Shown: positions 47,791 through 59,800 of the stretch, in pieces
How positions within the stretch are numbered: position 1 is the stretch's first letter
Layout: every line of letters begins with the position of its first letter
From: Tricholoma matsutake
Taxonomy: Eukaryota; Basidiomycota; Agaricomycetes; Agaricales; Tricholomataceae
Reading direction: 5' to 3'
NCBI GenBank assembly: GCA_026075535.2
Contig: AP026542.1
Span: forward strand, 5,518,001-5,582,000
DNA length: 64,000 bases
The notes under the pieces: model-generated
The model's database searches: none
Seen by the model: only the letters and a program-made list of their open reading frames with translations
Told to the model about the DNA's origin: nothing
Program-made: the position numbers and the translations under genes

Positions 47791-50700
47791 ATGGACGGCT
47801 CCGACGGCTATTTCACCGACGATATTGTCTTCGACGAGGAAGCCTTGGCCGTATTGGACAATGAGGAGCAGAAGTATCTGAGCCAAACGGTTGTTTCCTT
47901 TCGACCTCCTACGAAACGACAGAGAACAGAAAGTGGATGGAATCCTGGACTTGGGCATTGGCGATCCCAGGATGAGATTGAAGACTTGCCTGAAATTTCT
48001 CTTCGAGACGATGGCTCTTATAGGGTCAATGCGGCCACATCAAACATCGCGCTTAGTGTCGCTCCTGTGAAAAAATCTGTTGCCCGAGCCTCTGCGCTGC
48101 AGCATCCCACGGTCGTTGCACAAGGTGTTCAGCCAAATTCTCGCAACCTCTTCGTGTCAGAAGTTCAGCCGCATACACACATTCGGCCTCCCTCTCTTTC
48201 CCAAAGGCAGCCTCATGTCGTACAACAGTCACTCGTATCTAGTAGGAAGGGTTCCGGATACGTTTTTAGTTCACGTGCTTCTTCTTATGCATCGTCTTCT
48301 GCGTCGACCAGTCCAATTGCCGTTGGGAAATCCCATCTTCTACAGGAACAGGTAGAGGAACTTCGACGACAACTAGACAAGGTTGTTTTTCTATCTCGCA
48401 TCATTCATTTTCAATGCTTTACGCCAGTATAGGTGAGCAAGGAAAATGAGAAAATTCAGGCAGCCCTTAAAGAAGCTACGGATGTGAGATTCGCGAAAGA
48501 AGGAGAGGTAACTGTCTTGAGGAAGAACATTGAGAAAGTAATCAAGCCGTAAAGCCAATCTCATGCAAGTGCTGACCTTGTCGTAGACTGCGCAAGATCA
48601 TGCTGCCCACCTAGCGAAGCTCAAATCTGCTAAGGATGAAGCCGACGCTAGGCAGATGCAGATGCAGAAAGAAATGAAGGAAGAGGTGGAGCGGTTGAAA
48701 ACTCAGTTCATTTTCAAGGTACTCAGCATCCCATTCTAGGTGAGAACGAAACTCACGCCGTCTTGATCTCTAGCAACAAGAACTAGAAGCTTCCATTCGC
48801 AAGCCTCCTCTGTCAATCCGACCCAAGAAAGTTTTCAAAGAGCCTCCGTCCACTCCGCTACGCATTCCATCTCAGATTCGTGCATGGAATCATCATGGTA
48901 CTGCCATAGGTCCTAGTCGATCTTTCGTGCATGAAACCCCAATTCGATCACGCTCCCCTGGAAATGCGAAAGAAATTGCGAAAATGGCACATCTTCATAA
49001 ATCACCAGAAACTTTCAAGAAACCCAATATGCTTCCAGGGTTTCAGAACGCTTTCATGGATTCCACCCCATCACAAAGGCGTGTGGGAAAAGGAAAACAA
49101 CGGGAAATAGAGGATGTGCTCGGTGATAACTTGGGTGTTGCTAGCTTCCCAGATCCTGCTTCTCCGCCCACTAGTCCGACTCGATACCCGCGGGACATGG
49201 ATACAGATGTTCAAAGGGAGGTTCTAGATTTTTTCGAGGAGAATGACGTAACTGTACGACCTGAAGACATCTCGAACAGAGACGTGGATATCGAAATGGC
49301 CGAAGAAGTGCACAATATTTCTGAACAAATGGAAGATGTCGGCATCATCGAGTACTTCGATTGGAAGACAGAGGTACATTTCAATTTCAGTTGTTTCTCA
49401 ATCACGCCAACAACGGCCTTGTTTTAGCTAAACAGAATCATCTTGATGCATAGTCTTCCTTCTTCCGCAACTCTGACCTTTCAGACCCTTCTCGGAGCGC
49501 CTGTCATGTCAGGCTTGCCAACGGATCTTGCGCTAGCATTTTCCTCAGATTGTGCTCGCGTCCTCGAAGTTGTGGCTAACACGTCGGAGCATATCGATTT
49601 CGCAAAAGCCGCAGAGCAAGTTGCCCGGTCTTTCGTGTCTATGGTCCCTATATTAAATGCTGCTAATTCGGTAAGCTGTTGTGGTTTTGTGGATGTGTCA
49701 GTATGGTAATGAAGAGCAGCTGTTGCCATTGGCTGCCCTGCTTAACTTACTGACCGTATTGGTCTTTGCCTTACCTGCTTTCGTATCGACTCTGTTGTCG
49801 CATCATATGGACGACGGCAATTCACGGATTCTTGTCCATGTATGTGAAGTGATCCAGACTCAACTTGACATTTCGAAGGAAGGTACACTCAGAGAAGAAC
49901 TGGGACGCGAGATAATTTCTCTGGTACAAGCATTGAGCTTCAACGTAAACGATGACCTGTTGAAAAAGTAAGGCATCACTGATAACACAAGTCCATTATG
50001 CTTATCCTCTTTTGAAGACTAGTATTCTTTGCCCACAATCGACCGGTTCTGATGACGCTGCTTCATCCTATTCAGCCATCCTGGCTTTTGGCACAGTGTG
50101 GTCCACTGCTCGTACTCCTTGCCACTCGTACGTTTTTTCATCTCTTCCATTATGTGTCGGTCCAGACACTCCCGCCCAGATCGCCCCCTTTGTCGAGCTC
50201 TTCTTTCAATGCCGGATACTGATCCTGCGCCTGAAGACCATGGTGCGAATCCATCGAGAATTCATGTCATCGAACGTCTATGTTCGCACCTCGTAGATAC
50301 CAGTCGAGACGTTGAGGTAAGTTAAATAATCTGTCAGAATAAAAACTTGCCTCTAATATGTTCCAGCTTCAGGACTTCAAGGCGTGCATTCTTACATGCT
50401 TTGCGCAGATATCGATCTCGCAACCGGATGCACACATAGCTTTATTGGCGTCAACTGCTGTGATTCCTTCGCTGGTAGTTTACCTGACTCGTCTTACGAC
50501 ACCTATCTGGGAAGACAGTGAGGAGTTGGTCTCATCGTCACCCGATACAATAGCATTGTATACGTGTCTACTCTTTATTTTTTACCCTGTGCCGCTCACG
50601 TCTTACACAGAGCCATTCGCAAACTAAATCAAACTTTGTCCCTTTTACACCACCTCGTTTTCGGCACTAACCCCATATTCAATCTACGACATAAGCTCTA

Positions 50701-51035
50701 CTCTACTCATTACCGCCCTTTTAATGGGCTGACTCATATGTTCACTGTCACATTTGGAAGATTATGTTATGCTGACCTTCCAGGATGGGTCGACGAACAG
50801 GGGCGACATGACTTACTTCTATCCACAGGTAAGCTTCTGTTGGATTTTGTTTTAAGCAACTCCATTCATCTTCTGAGATCGAGCAGACATAGCCAGGGAG
50901 CTGTTGGATCTGGTTGTGGATGGCCCTGAAGCAGACAGCATATGGCAGGCATATCAGTTTGAGACTGAAAACGAGACTGAAGATGATGTGGAAGAAATGG
51001 AGGCAAAGCTTCTGGGAGATATCGATAAAGATTGA
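47791..51035 (+). CDS. ATRIP/Rad26/Lcd1-like DNA damage checkpoint protein
   Basis: About 800 residues in ten or so exons. The N-terminus has an acidic segment (YFTDDIVFDEEALAVLDNEE) like the RPA-binding acidic motif of ATR-interacting proteins. A Ser-rich linker follows, then a coiled coil running over several exons (LLQEQVEELRRQLDK, VSKENEKIQAALKEATD, KEGEVTVLRKNIEK). The rest is a helical, Leu-rich repeat-like body (LPLAALLNLLTVLVFALPAF) ending ETENETEDDVEEMEA near 51000. The coiled coil with GEVTVLR and the layout match the Rad26/UvsD/Lcd1 group that holds ATR/Mec1. I recognise this by pattern only. First exon 47791-48381, next from 48433; stop at 51033-51035. Confidence 0.6.
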
Positions 51036-51157
51036 TCAATCTATTTCAATTTAACATATGCATCCGATATTGTTGGTTGACACTCAAATATCCCCATTGT
51101 AGGTATACCTGAACATCCTTTCCACAGATAACTGCAGACAATACATAATTAGGAAAG

Positions 51158-52633
51158 CTAGAATGCAAAAGAGAAATCAGGTATTTGCCTGGCCACATGT
51201 TTGTTTGAGCCAGATAAGCTTCCTCTTCCATCCCCTGTAATGTTCTGGCCCAAGAGTCGCCATTGTCCTTGTAACAAAATCACACGCTTCGGTTCGAAAT
51301 CTCGGGCTGAGACGCCGACGAATCGTTCCCTTTGCTCAATTCTTAGCAGCGAAAGCACGAATAATGGAGTTGTGGCTCACCTCCGAATTTGACCCAGAAG
51401 CATATGCTTGCTGACTGCGCGTTCTGATAGTGGCCTGGATATTCCTGAATTCCCCAAAAGCATCTAACCAGAATTGCCAAAGACATTCCGTCCAGTCGGC
51501 AGTACGGCTGTTGTCCAAGAAAAATCGGTCCGTGCACCACACCGGGTGGTCTAGCTGAATTATTAATGGAGACAAGAAAGGTAGTGCAGAGAATGTTGGC
51601 CAGTTCGCAGGGGAAATAGTTACTATCGAGGGTAGGGATCCTGATCGAAATTCTTGTTTTGCCAAATCAGATGTTATCAGTGGCAAGAAGGAAAGATTCG
51701 CAGGGACGAGCATGACGGTTTTCGTAGCCGCAAAGAGCCTTGCAATATTGAGGAACGTATTAGGTGACCCTTGATTTTGATGAGAAAGGTGCAACAAATG
51801 AAGAGACAACCCAGGAATTGACAAGTGTGTTTTGAAGCCATGAGTGCGTTTCAAAAGAGCTACGTGGGCTTCTGACTTGGGTACAGCAGTGGTTGTCATC
51901 AGAAGCGAAATCGGTCCTGCATTAAATTAGCATGATAGCGTTGAAATTCGACAACAGAATGCCGTAAGTTACCCCTCCAAAGTGCAGCCCAGGAATAAAG
52001 CACGTCGAAATCTTCCAATTCTTGAGACCACATGCACGCTGTAACAGCCGTAGGGTCGTCCAGTTCTTCGCTATGGAAGATCAAGTAGGGTTCAAAGGCT
52101 TCAAAAGGTGGCTGCAACGAAGATATCCTCGATGAACGCTGCATGGTTGAAATTCCTTCAAAGGCGGATAGGGTCGTCCTGTCTGCTAGATCCATGAGTG
52201 ACCACACTAGTACTGAGCTTTAGACGGTAGAGAAGTTACATGGATGCTGAGATGCTCCCTGTGAAATAAGATGACGATCTCCGCGAGAATGCATGTAGAT
52301 TGTGGCCGAAAAAATGGCAAGGCTGAGCAGACAGTAAATACAGATGGCCCATTTGAGGCATACCATCGACCAAGGGCGAGAGATTAATATTCGATTACCA
52401 CCAGGATGAGGTAGAGTAGAAGTAGGGAAAAGGGCGCGTCTCAAGAAGAGGGTGAAGTCAGAGAATTGTTCACGATGTTGGAGTGGTGTTTGATCGCGCA
52501 TCGAGACATTTTGACTACATGGAGCAGTGGCCCGTAAGCGTTGCTTTGAGTTTGTAGTTGAAAGATGCGACTGGACGCTACCCGCAGTGGAATCGCTGAT
52601 ATCGGGGACACTGTACGCGTCGCGACTTTCCAT
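51158..52633 (-). CDS. type II membrane protein, GT49-like glycosyltransferase
   Basis: Exon 1 (52633 down to about 52235) gives a cytosolic tail and one signal anchor (WAICIYCLLSLAIFSATIYM). The luminal part reads LEDFDVLYSWAALWRG joined by splicing (donor GTAACT, acceptor AATGCAG) to PISLLMTTTAV, then LHLLHLSHQNQGSPNTFLNI and ARLFAATKTVMLVPANLSFLP. This W-x-GPIS ... PNTFLNIAR order is that of Glyco_transf_49 (LARGE C-terminal domain). The DxD metal site expected after the last strand reads VPANLSF, so it lacks both acids. The protein ends PDFSFAF at 51158. The joins were checked by phase. Confidence 0.6.
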
Positions 52634-53009
52634 GGCTTGAAGTCACGGTCAGTGTGATGTCACGCGGTATACATAATTGTCCCCGTGACTGTCTAGATCC
52701 TTAGGCTCGTGACCATCCGCTCACTGCAAGTGACGTGGTCCCGAGTCTAGCAGATCCTACCGAGGCTTCTCTTCTGTTCTCAAGCTCTTGTTCTGTCCGC
52801 TCGTGACCTACCGAGACGGCCAATCCATCAATGCACGCGATCTCCTGACTTCTTTGCCGTATGGTTGTGCCCGGAGCCGTCGCCAAAGATGGTGACCACG
52901 AGGTCCCTTAAATTGTCGTAACACATGAAATCGAGGGAAAGGGTAGACACTTCTATAAGAAAACGGCTCAAACCCTCTATGTGAGCTTCGGAGTAAACTT
53001 CTGTATAGG

Positions 53010-54317
53010 ATGTTGACCAGGTCAATTTTCGGCGTCCTCTTTCTGCTCAGCGTGATCTCTGCAGCACCTGTGGCCCCTCTCCGTCGTGCTACCTCGCTCA
53101 TCCCCACTGCAGAACTCTCTGAATTCGCCCCATATACCCAGTTTGCGCGTGCTACCTATTGTTCTACTTCTAAATTGACAGGATGGAATTGCGGTGGTAC
53201 GTGACGCCGCATTGGCTTGTGTGCATTTCAACTAAAACCATTGATTGTCGAGATGCTTGCAAGGCACTTCCCGGATTCCAGCCAACCCTTATTGGCGGGG
53301 ACGGAAATGCTATCCCGATTTGTCTGTCTCATTCAGACTGGATCAAGGACCTGTATTAAACATATATTTTAAGTCTTTATTGGTTACTGGCCGTCACGGA
53401 ACACTATTGTTGTTGCACACGAAGGCACAGATCCCACCAAATTGTGTGCTTACCAATGACCCTCGGCTCTTTCTCGACTGACGTCTCTATTTCCGTAGTT
53501 TGTCTCTCTTGACCGATGTCAACATTGTTCAAGAGCCCCTCAATACCGCACTTTTTCCTGGCGTCCCTTCAAGTGCCAAGGTTCATGATGGGTTCCGTAA
53601 CCAGCATGCTCTGACAGCTCCCAAAATTCTCGCTGAAGTGAAGAACCTGATGAGGTCGAAGAATACCAACATAGTGACATGTGTAAGTATCTATCATTCA
53701 GACCCACACAAGTCGTTAACAAACGTAATAAGATCGGACATTCGCTTGGAGGCGCATTAGCCGAATTAGACGCATTATACTTCACACTTAACCTTCCGGT
53801 GGGTACATCCATCAAGGCCATGACTTATGGAACACCACGGGTTGGGAACGCTGAGTTCGCAAAACTTATCGACTCAAAGGCAAGATTGAATTCAAGTTTT
53901 CTCTGTATATACTGAGTTAAGCCCAAGGTCCTTGACTTCAAACGCATTAATAACGAAAAAGGTTGGCAATTTTGCTTGGAAAATGTGAAGATGCAGTCAC
54001 TGAAAGTAATATATTGTAGACATCATCCCCATCGTTCCTGGACGATTCATGGGGTTTTCCCACCCACATGGTGAGATTCATATCATATCTCCAAAGAATG
54101 CTGTTGCATGTTCTGGTCAGTTGAACAGACTTTCTGGACATTGATGTTGAATTCTTGTCTCAGAGCTTCATTCTAGGAGATGATAATGCTGTTGATCCTC
54201 AGTGCCAGATCCAGACTGTTCCAAATATTTTCGTGGGCAACATCCTTAACCATGTGAGCATATCTCATCATTGGTGCAAACCTCGTCGCTCAGGCGATGG
54301 TAGCTTGGACCATATGA
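53010..54317 (+). CDS. secreted class 3 (alpha/beta hydrolase) lipase
   Basis: ATG 53010 opens a signal peptide (MLTRSIFGVLFLLSVISAAP) followed by a propeptide-like segment. The mature enzyme shows the nucleophile elbow IGHSLGGALAEL, the TYGTPRVGN strand that follows it, an Asp/His region around INNEKDIIPIVPG and FSHPHGEIHI, and the oxyanion strand VVAHEGTDP. Seven or more exons, with introns near 53198 (GTACGT), 53450 and 53685. The C-terminal exon is short: after NHGIS-type splice options the frame ends at TGA 54315-54317. Likely secreted for lipid breakdown. The last exon limit is uncertain. Confidence 0.85.
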
Positions 54318-55215
54318 GGGAATAAACATCGGCACGATATTCTGCACATAGAGTACTGTACCGTGTCTCGTAAGCCCCTGGACATTGTACGTGTGTTTTA
54401 TACTACCCGGCTTCAAGAATACACAATTGCAGCGAGTTAACAGCTGATGAAAAGGTGCAACATGCAGTCGGTGTGTATGGTGTACTATCAGAATTCCGTA
54501 CGAAAAACCAGATTCACGGCGCATACAATAGAACGGCCTTTTTGGTTTTCACTGTCCGACTACACCTTCAGAATGGTGCTGCGAGCATTTTGAAGGTACA
54601 ACAGATATTAAGGTACACCGACGTCACGTGGTGTTACTTTCTGTGTGACTCTGGTTCCAAATTGGGAACGCGAACCTCAAAAGGGCCTCTACAAAGTCGA
54701 ACAGGTCCTTTTTAGATATTTTCTATACAAGTTCTTCTATATAATATAAGGATACAAAATCCCCAACGGTTTACTTGAGCGATGTAAAGTGAGGGAGGAG
54801 AAGCAAATTTAAGGTATACTACTGGAATCACTATGGGCTGTGTAAAACTATATAACACGAATATGTACTTTTATGTAAACTACATACTCATTACTTAAAT
54901 ACGTTGTAATTATAGTGTCAGCAGTAAGAGGTTAAGAGAGGTGGAGATCATTCATGAGGCTTTCTGGGAGTACACGGTGTCCTCAATATTTCCTTGCTGC
55001 CCATGCAGCTTGCTGTTTATTTTCGCGCGCTTCCGAGGCATCTTATACATATGTAAAAACGCCGTAAACAGGTGTTGCGACGCATAATTTGACGCATTTT
55101 GGAATCTCCTCGTTGACATCAAACCTTATTGTATATTTAACTACATAGCCACATAAAATAGCTTATTTAGAACTTGTATAGAAAATATTTGTATAGTGGA
55201 TGTGGAAGGTACGAC
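54318..55215. other. AT-rich stretch, nothing recognised
   Basis: About 900 bp after the lipase gene. No coding frame with known similarity and no RNA gene. It marks the change from gene-dense DNA to repeats. Confidence 0.5.
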
Positions 55216-55419
55216 ACATCGGGATGAACAGGTTTTCAGGTCAACTGAAAATCTTGCTGAAAACAATAGTTTCGGTCACGTTGCTGAAATTACTAATTTC
55301 AGGTGTAGTACTGAAACTAGGAAAAACCTGGTTTCAGGTCACCTGAAAGATACAAATTCAGTATTGTGACCGAAATGATTGTTTTCGGCAGAATTTTCAA
55401 AACCTGCTGCTCCCGATGT
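55216..55419. mobile_element. 204-bp foldback MITE
   Basis: Ends are inverted repeats: ACATCGGGATGAACAGGTTTT on the left pairs with AAAACCTGCTGCTCCCGATGT on the right (two or three mismatches). The two halves keep matching inward (ACAATAGTTTCGGTCACG against CAGTATTGTGACCGAAAT and so on), so almost the whole unit folds on itself. No coding capacity. No clear target duplication seen. Confidence 0.75.
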
Positions 55420-55492
55420 GAAGGTCAATTTTCAGCTTTTTTCGCCCGATTTGGATTTGTCACACCAATTCACGTGACGTTGGCGGGATGGG

Positions 55493-55934
55493 TGACTTCC
55501 CGTAAGAATCTAGAAAAATCTACAGGATTGGGAGGGTGATGGCGGGGGTTGAAATTTTGAAAACCAGTTGCATTTAGCCTCCGTAGATTTTCCCAACCCG
55601 TAAGCCATCATCATGTAATTCTATTACAAATCATCATGTAATTCTATTACATGATGATAGAGGGAGCGGGAGGGGAACAGGGTCACGTTTGGTACCAAAA
55701 AAGGTCGCTGGAACACAGAATAAACAGATCCCATCACGCCGATCTCATTTAACAAGGCGGAAGTCGTCTGAACGCAACTACAGAGAAGCTGGGGTAAGGA
55801 GGCCTCTGTAGATCACAACATTTAGAAAGATTGTTTTTCAGGAACAGAAATCGAATTCATACCAATTTGGCTTCGGCAACCCCGGCTGATGGCATAAAAC
55901 CCTCTAGATTTCTCTAGATCCTTACGGGAAGTCA
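55493..55934. mobile_element. 442-bp non-autonomous element with TGACTTCCCGTAAG inverted ends
   Basis: Left end TGACTTCCCGTAAGAATCTAGA and right end TCTAGATCCTTACGGGAAGTCA are near-perfect inverted copies. The inside has no protein frame. Similar TGACTTCCCGTAG or TGACTTCCCATAG ends occur at 56304 and 56729, so this end sequence is repeated nearby. Confidence 0.75.
55631..55657. repeat. perfect 12-bp palindrome with 3-nt loop, next to a 23-bp tandem copy
   Basis: TCATCATGTAAT, loop TCT, ATTACATGATGA. The left arm and loop also occur 23 bp upstream as a tandem copy. It lies inside the 442-bp element. Confidence 0.85.
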
Positions 55935-56295
55935 GACGAATTTATTGTTCGACTACAGTCGACTACCAGCAATTAGCCAAATTTAGAAAAAATGCCGCCA
56001 CGCAGCTAAGTTCCGTTCAACTACGATTTCCTCCCGATGCGTACTACATAGCATTGGTTACGACCCACATTCGTTCAAGAGGTTCAAGTCGTAACAGAGG
56101 AAATTTAAGTCAAATTAATACTTGGTGGAATGAAACTTGATTCTAAGTTATCCTTGTGACGTCTGCGCATGAGGTTTCAGAACTACATAACAACCCACCC
56201 AGGAATTTATTAGATGTTGATAAGTAGAGGGAGCAGGATTGCCCTTCGGAGCACAAAATACAAAGATCCCATCACATCGATCTCATTTAACGAGG
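55659..56295 (+). repeat. diverged direct repeat, copies 55659-55757 and 56225-56295
   Basis: Both copies start AGAGGGAGC and end GATCCCATCAC-CGATCTCATTTAAC-AGG, with CG/CA-type differences between them. The first is inside the 442-bp element, the second lies outside it, 5' of the long inverted repeat. Confidence 0.65.
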
Positions 56296-56338
56296 TACAG
56301 TAAGTGACTTCCCGTAGTGATCAGCTGAGTTTTGGTCT

Positions 56339-56750
56339 GCCGACCGCTTTTTTTGATCGGCCATCGCTCGGAGCAGATAAGACATTGCCCTGACATAATT
56401 TTCAACTAAAGTATTTTTGTTGCGCTGTGCCTATCACGTGACCGTGGAAACTGCCAAAATAAGTTAGTAGCGGGTTTCTGTAAGAATTCCCGAAGTTCTG
56501 AGCATCAAGTCCGACAAATGTTACACTGCCACGGAATTCCTCGCGCTCGTCATCCACAATGATGAGCTCTTTTTTTTTGCTTTTTCACTAGTCTCACAAG
56601 ATTAGATTGACAGAATTATTTAAAAGTTTGTATTCTTCCTTACATGTATTTAAAGTTATTTCATGTGAGACTAGTGAAAAAGCAAAAAATAAGCTCATCA
56701 TTGTGGATGGAATTCTGTGGCAGTGAATGACTTCCCATAGCACTAATTTG
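56339..56750 (+). repeat. long inverted repeat, left arm
   Basis: About 412 bp that pairs with 60525-60930 in inverted orientation over its full length with scattered changes. Outer end GCCGACCGC, inner end CACTAATTTG. It contains its own 202-bp palindromic unit (56524-56725). Confidence 0.85.
56524..56725. mobile_element. 202-bp palindromic MITE with CACTGCC...GGCAGTG ends (copy 1)
   Basis: Ends CACTGCCACGGAATTCC and GGAATTCTGTGGCAGTG are inverted copies. Inside them ATCCACAATGATGAGCT and TTTTTGCTTTTTCACTAGTC are mirrored at the other side. One side has about 10 extra bases (TCGCGCTCGT). CACTG-type ends are known from CACTA-like and KDZ-like DNA transposons, but no transposase links to it here. 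Confidence 0.75.
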
Positions 56751-56819
56751 ATTTTCTATTTCTAAACCTTGTTTTTCAGACTTTAAAATCAGGGTAGACG
56801 AGTTTGAAGTTTGAATTTA

Positions 56820-59800
56820 TGGAGCGGGACATCTAGTCACCACTACTTTTGTACAGCCAAAATAGGTCATGGAAAAATGGACCAAATCCTTATTCCTCTG
56901 GCCAGAATGCTCAATTCAATGAGAGGAACAAATCCTTCAGAGCATTTGTTCTGAAAGTCAAACCAGCATGAGGTATTATTTTTTTCGGACACATATTGAG
57001 CACATTATGTAATATAAGATAAGATAAGAGAGATAAGATCTATATCTGTGCAGGTGCATCAAAAAAGCACGCCAACTGTTCAGGAGGACGTCGATGAGAT
57101 TTATACTTTGTGGAGCTGAACTTCTTGACCTCAAATTGAGCTGCTTTCGGGCCCAAACCAGATCGGTATGCCTGCATCCATTGAATCATCCGGTGTTCCC
57201 ACTTCTGGATTGTGGAAATATGAACAGAAGCAAATGCAGCTGGCATATTTTTTTGAAGACCAGGAAATGTGTAATTGCAGTTGTCTCGCAAGTACTTCTT
57301 GACTGCACCCCAAAAGAATTCAATGAAATTAAGTTCACAGTGGAATTTTGGCAAGAAGATGCAGAGGTGCCCTGCTGTCGTGATCACCTCTTGGACAAGA
57401 GACATCTGTGCCACAAAATTGGGCTGGAGATCAAGGATGCGTTTGGCACAGCAATGTGTTGCCATCGGGTCACAGGTCTTGCAGTCCATAAGTAGACCCA
57501 CTGTCCAAAGGCGCATTCTTCCAGTACAGCTTTCATTCCTTTCAGTTTGTTGGGGTATGTTGGATGATTAGCAGGAAAATTCATTGATTGGACAATTTTC
57601 TCATTTCCAAGCATGTACCACCCATCTCGAAAGCATGCTTGCTTCCCACCTGGTCAAAGATTCATCTGGGAAGTGAGAAGCGCATCAGCTGCATAAGCTG
57701 CATGTCCCTGTGAGTGATCAACCATAATTAAGGCCTGATAGCTGGGACCATGAGCTGCTTCAAATGCTGGAATGATTTTCTCTTTGAGCTGCACAATAAA
57801 TATCAGATTTTATTGCCGAACTTGCACTTAATAAAATCCAACCTGTTTGACAAACATTTCTCCAGTCCAATACCCTTCGTAATTCTTGCCATATTCAAGA
57901 CTCTGACTCGCATCCTTGAGCCAGCCAAAAGTTGAGCAGATAACATTGCTTTGGTGAATCCTCCTCCCAACACCTTTCTTTTTCAATGCATGCTCTCCTT
58001 CATAAACCCCAGCTTGCTTTTTTACCATCATTCTGTTGAGCCATGCTCTCATCCTGAGCCAGCAGGACAAGCCAAGGCTGAGAACTATTTGGGCAATTTT
58101 TTTCGACCCACTTGTTCATGTCTCTGGTCTGATATTCAACCAAACGCAGTCAATACTTTTCCATCTGCAGAAGGAAGATATTCTGATGGTAATGGACAAC
58201 ATCTGGCTGCTCATGACCATCATAATACAGGGCCTTCTTGTGTTCCAGAAAACGGAAACCCTCTCGACGAAGCCAATGGTGTGCCTTGCAGAGAGAGATC
58301 CCCTTGCCGACTTTGAGATGAATTCAAGGGAATAACTCAACCTCCAAGTATTTTTTAAGCCCCTGGGGCATCTCGTTGTTAACAACATCGCGAAGATACT
58401 TTTCTGAAGCTGCATTGACCATATTGTTCTTACTGAACTCAGCCAGTTTCTCTGGATTTATTGACCATTTATTTGAGCGAACGTAAGACCACAACTCCAC
58501 CGCGATGGCTGGATCACTGAGCAGTGAGAATGCTTTGATGTGTTGACCTTGCTTTGATGTTGGCAGATCCCAATTCACCACCCATGCTCTTACCCATCTA
58601 TGGACCAGACATCCTCCCCAGTTTGCCACAAAGCCTTGACTTTCAGCTGCACACTGCGATGCTTCAATTGCATTACGCTTGCCATGGGTAACCATCTGCA
58701 AGTGGCTGCAGATGGCCCGTGCTCGGTACTCCTGCAAACCATTTTGGCCTGCTTCGAAGATCTCATGTTTGGAATGGATGAGCTTCTTGATATCTTTCAA
58801 CACAAGTTCCAAATCTTTCTTGTGATCTTCTTGTGCTCGCTGATGTGCTACTTGTGCAGGTACGTCCAACTTCTGTCTCTTTGGTTGAGGTGGAACTCGA
58901 ACCCTGAAAGATACCTGTTCTGCATCCAAGTCCCCCATGTTGAACCCAGCACCATGATGATCAACCTGGGAAGCAGTGCAGCCACTGGATCCTGAAGTAG
59001 CATTTGTCTGCATGAGTTCCTTGTCATCATCATCATACTCATCAGATTCTGATGACTCTTCATCAGACAGGTATCCTGTGAAAATCTCATTCTCATTGTG
59101 TTCTCCACACTCAGCGGCAGCAGTTGGCTCGACGGTTGGAAGCTTGGCAGTCAAAGGCAGTGGTTGCAGAGTTTTGGGCTTTGGAGCAAAGTATGAGCGC
59201 ATGAGTGCAGCTCCTTCACTGGAGACACCATGTAAGTACCATATATCATTCAATCAAATTGTATTCATACTCACAAGTTTCGCATCAGTTTATGAATTTT
59301 TTCTTCAGCATCCTGTGCATTCTTTGCCTTGTGTTGCTGGGTTGAGCTGGCACCACCATTGTACACACCCCGCTTTGAAGACTCAGCTTTCTTCCATTGC
59401 TTCTTGTTTATTGTTCTCTGGAGCTCTCGAAATCTGGTTGATCCCTCAATGGCTGCTTGTTCTTGTTCTCCCTGTCATTGCAAATTCTGCAGCAGCTCAT
59501 CTCTCTCCAATTCCATAAACTCTTCCTCATCATCCGAGTCTGTCTCATCGTCATCTGTATCTGACTGATCCAATTCCTCCATGTTGAAGTGATTGAGACT
59601 GCCATCCAAATTCATGCATTCATTCTCGCATGTTGGCTGATTGACAGCAGAGTCCAGGGTTGCAGATGGTGTTGTTGCTGATTTGGGCCACCAGTTTGCA
59701 CATGCTCAGTGGATGGTTTCTTTTGCATAGTTGGTCTTTCAAGGCATGAGAATGGAATGAATCTGGTCAGTCTGTATGTAGAATGTAGTCTTCAACTGTC

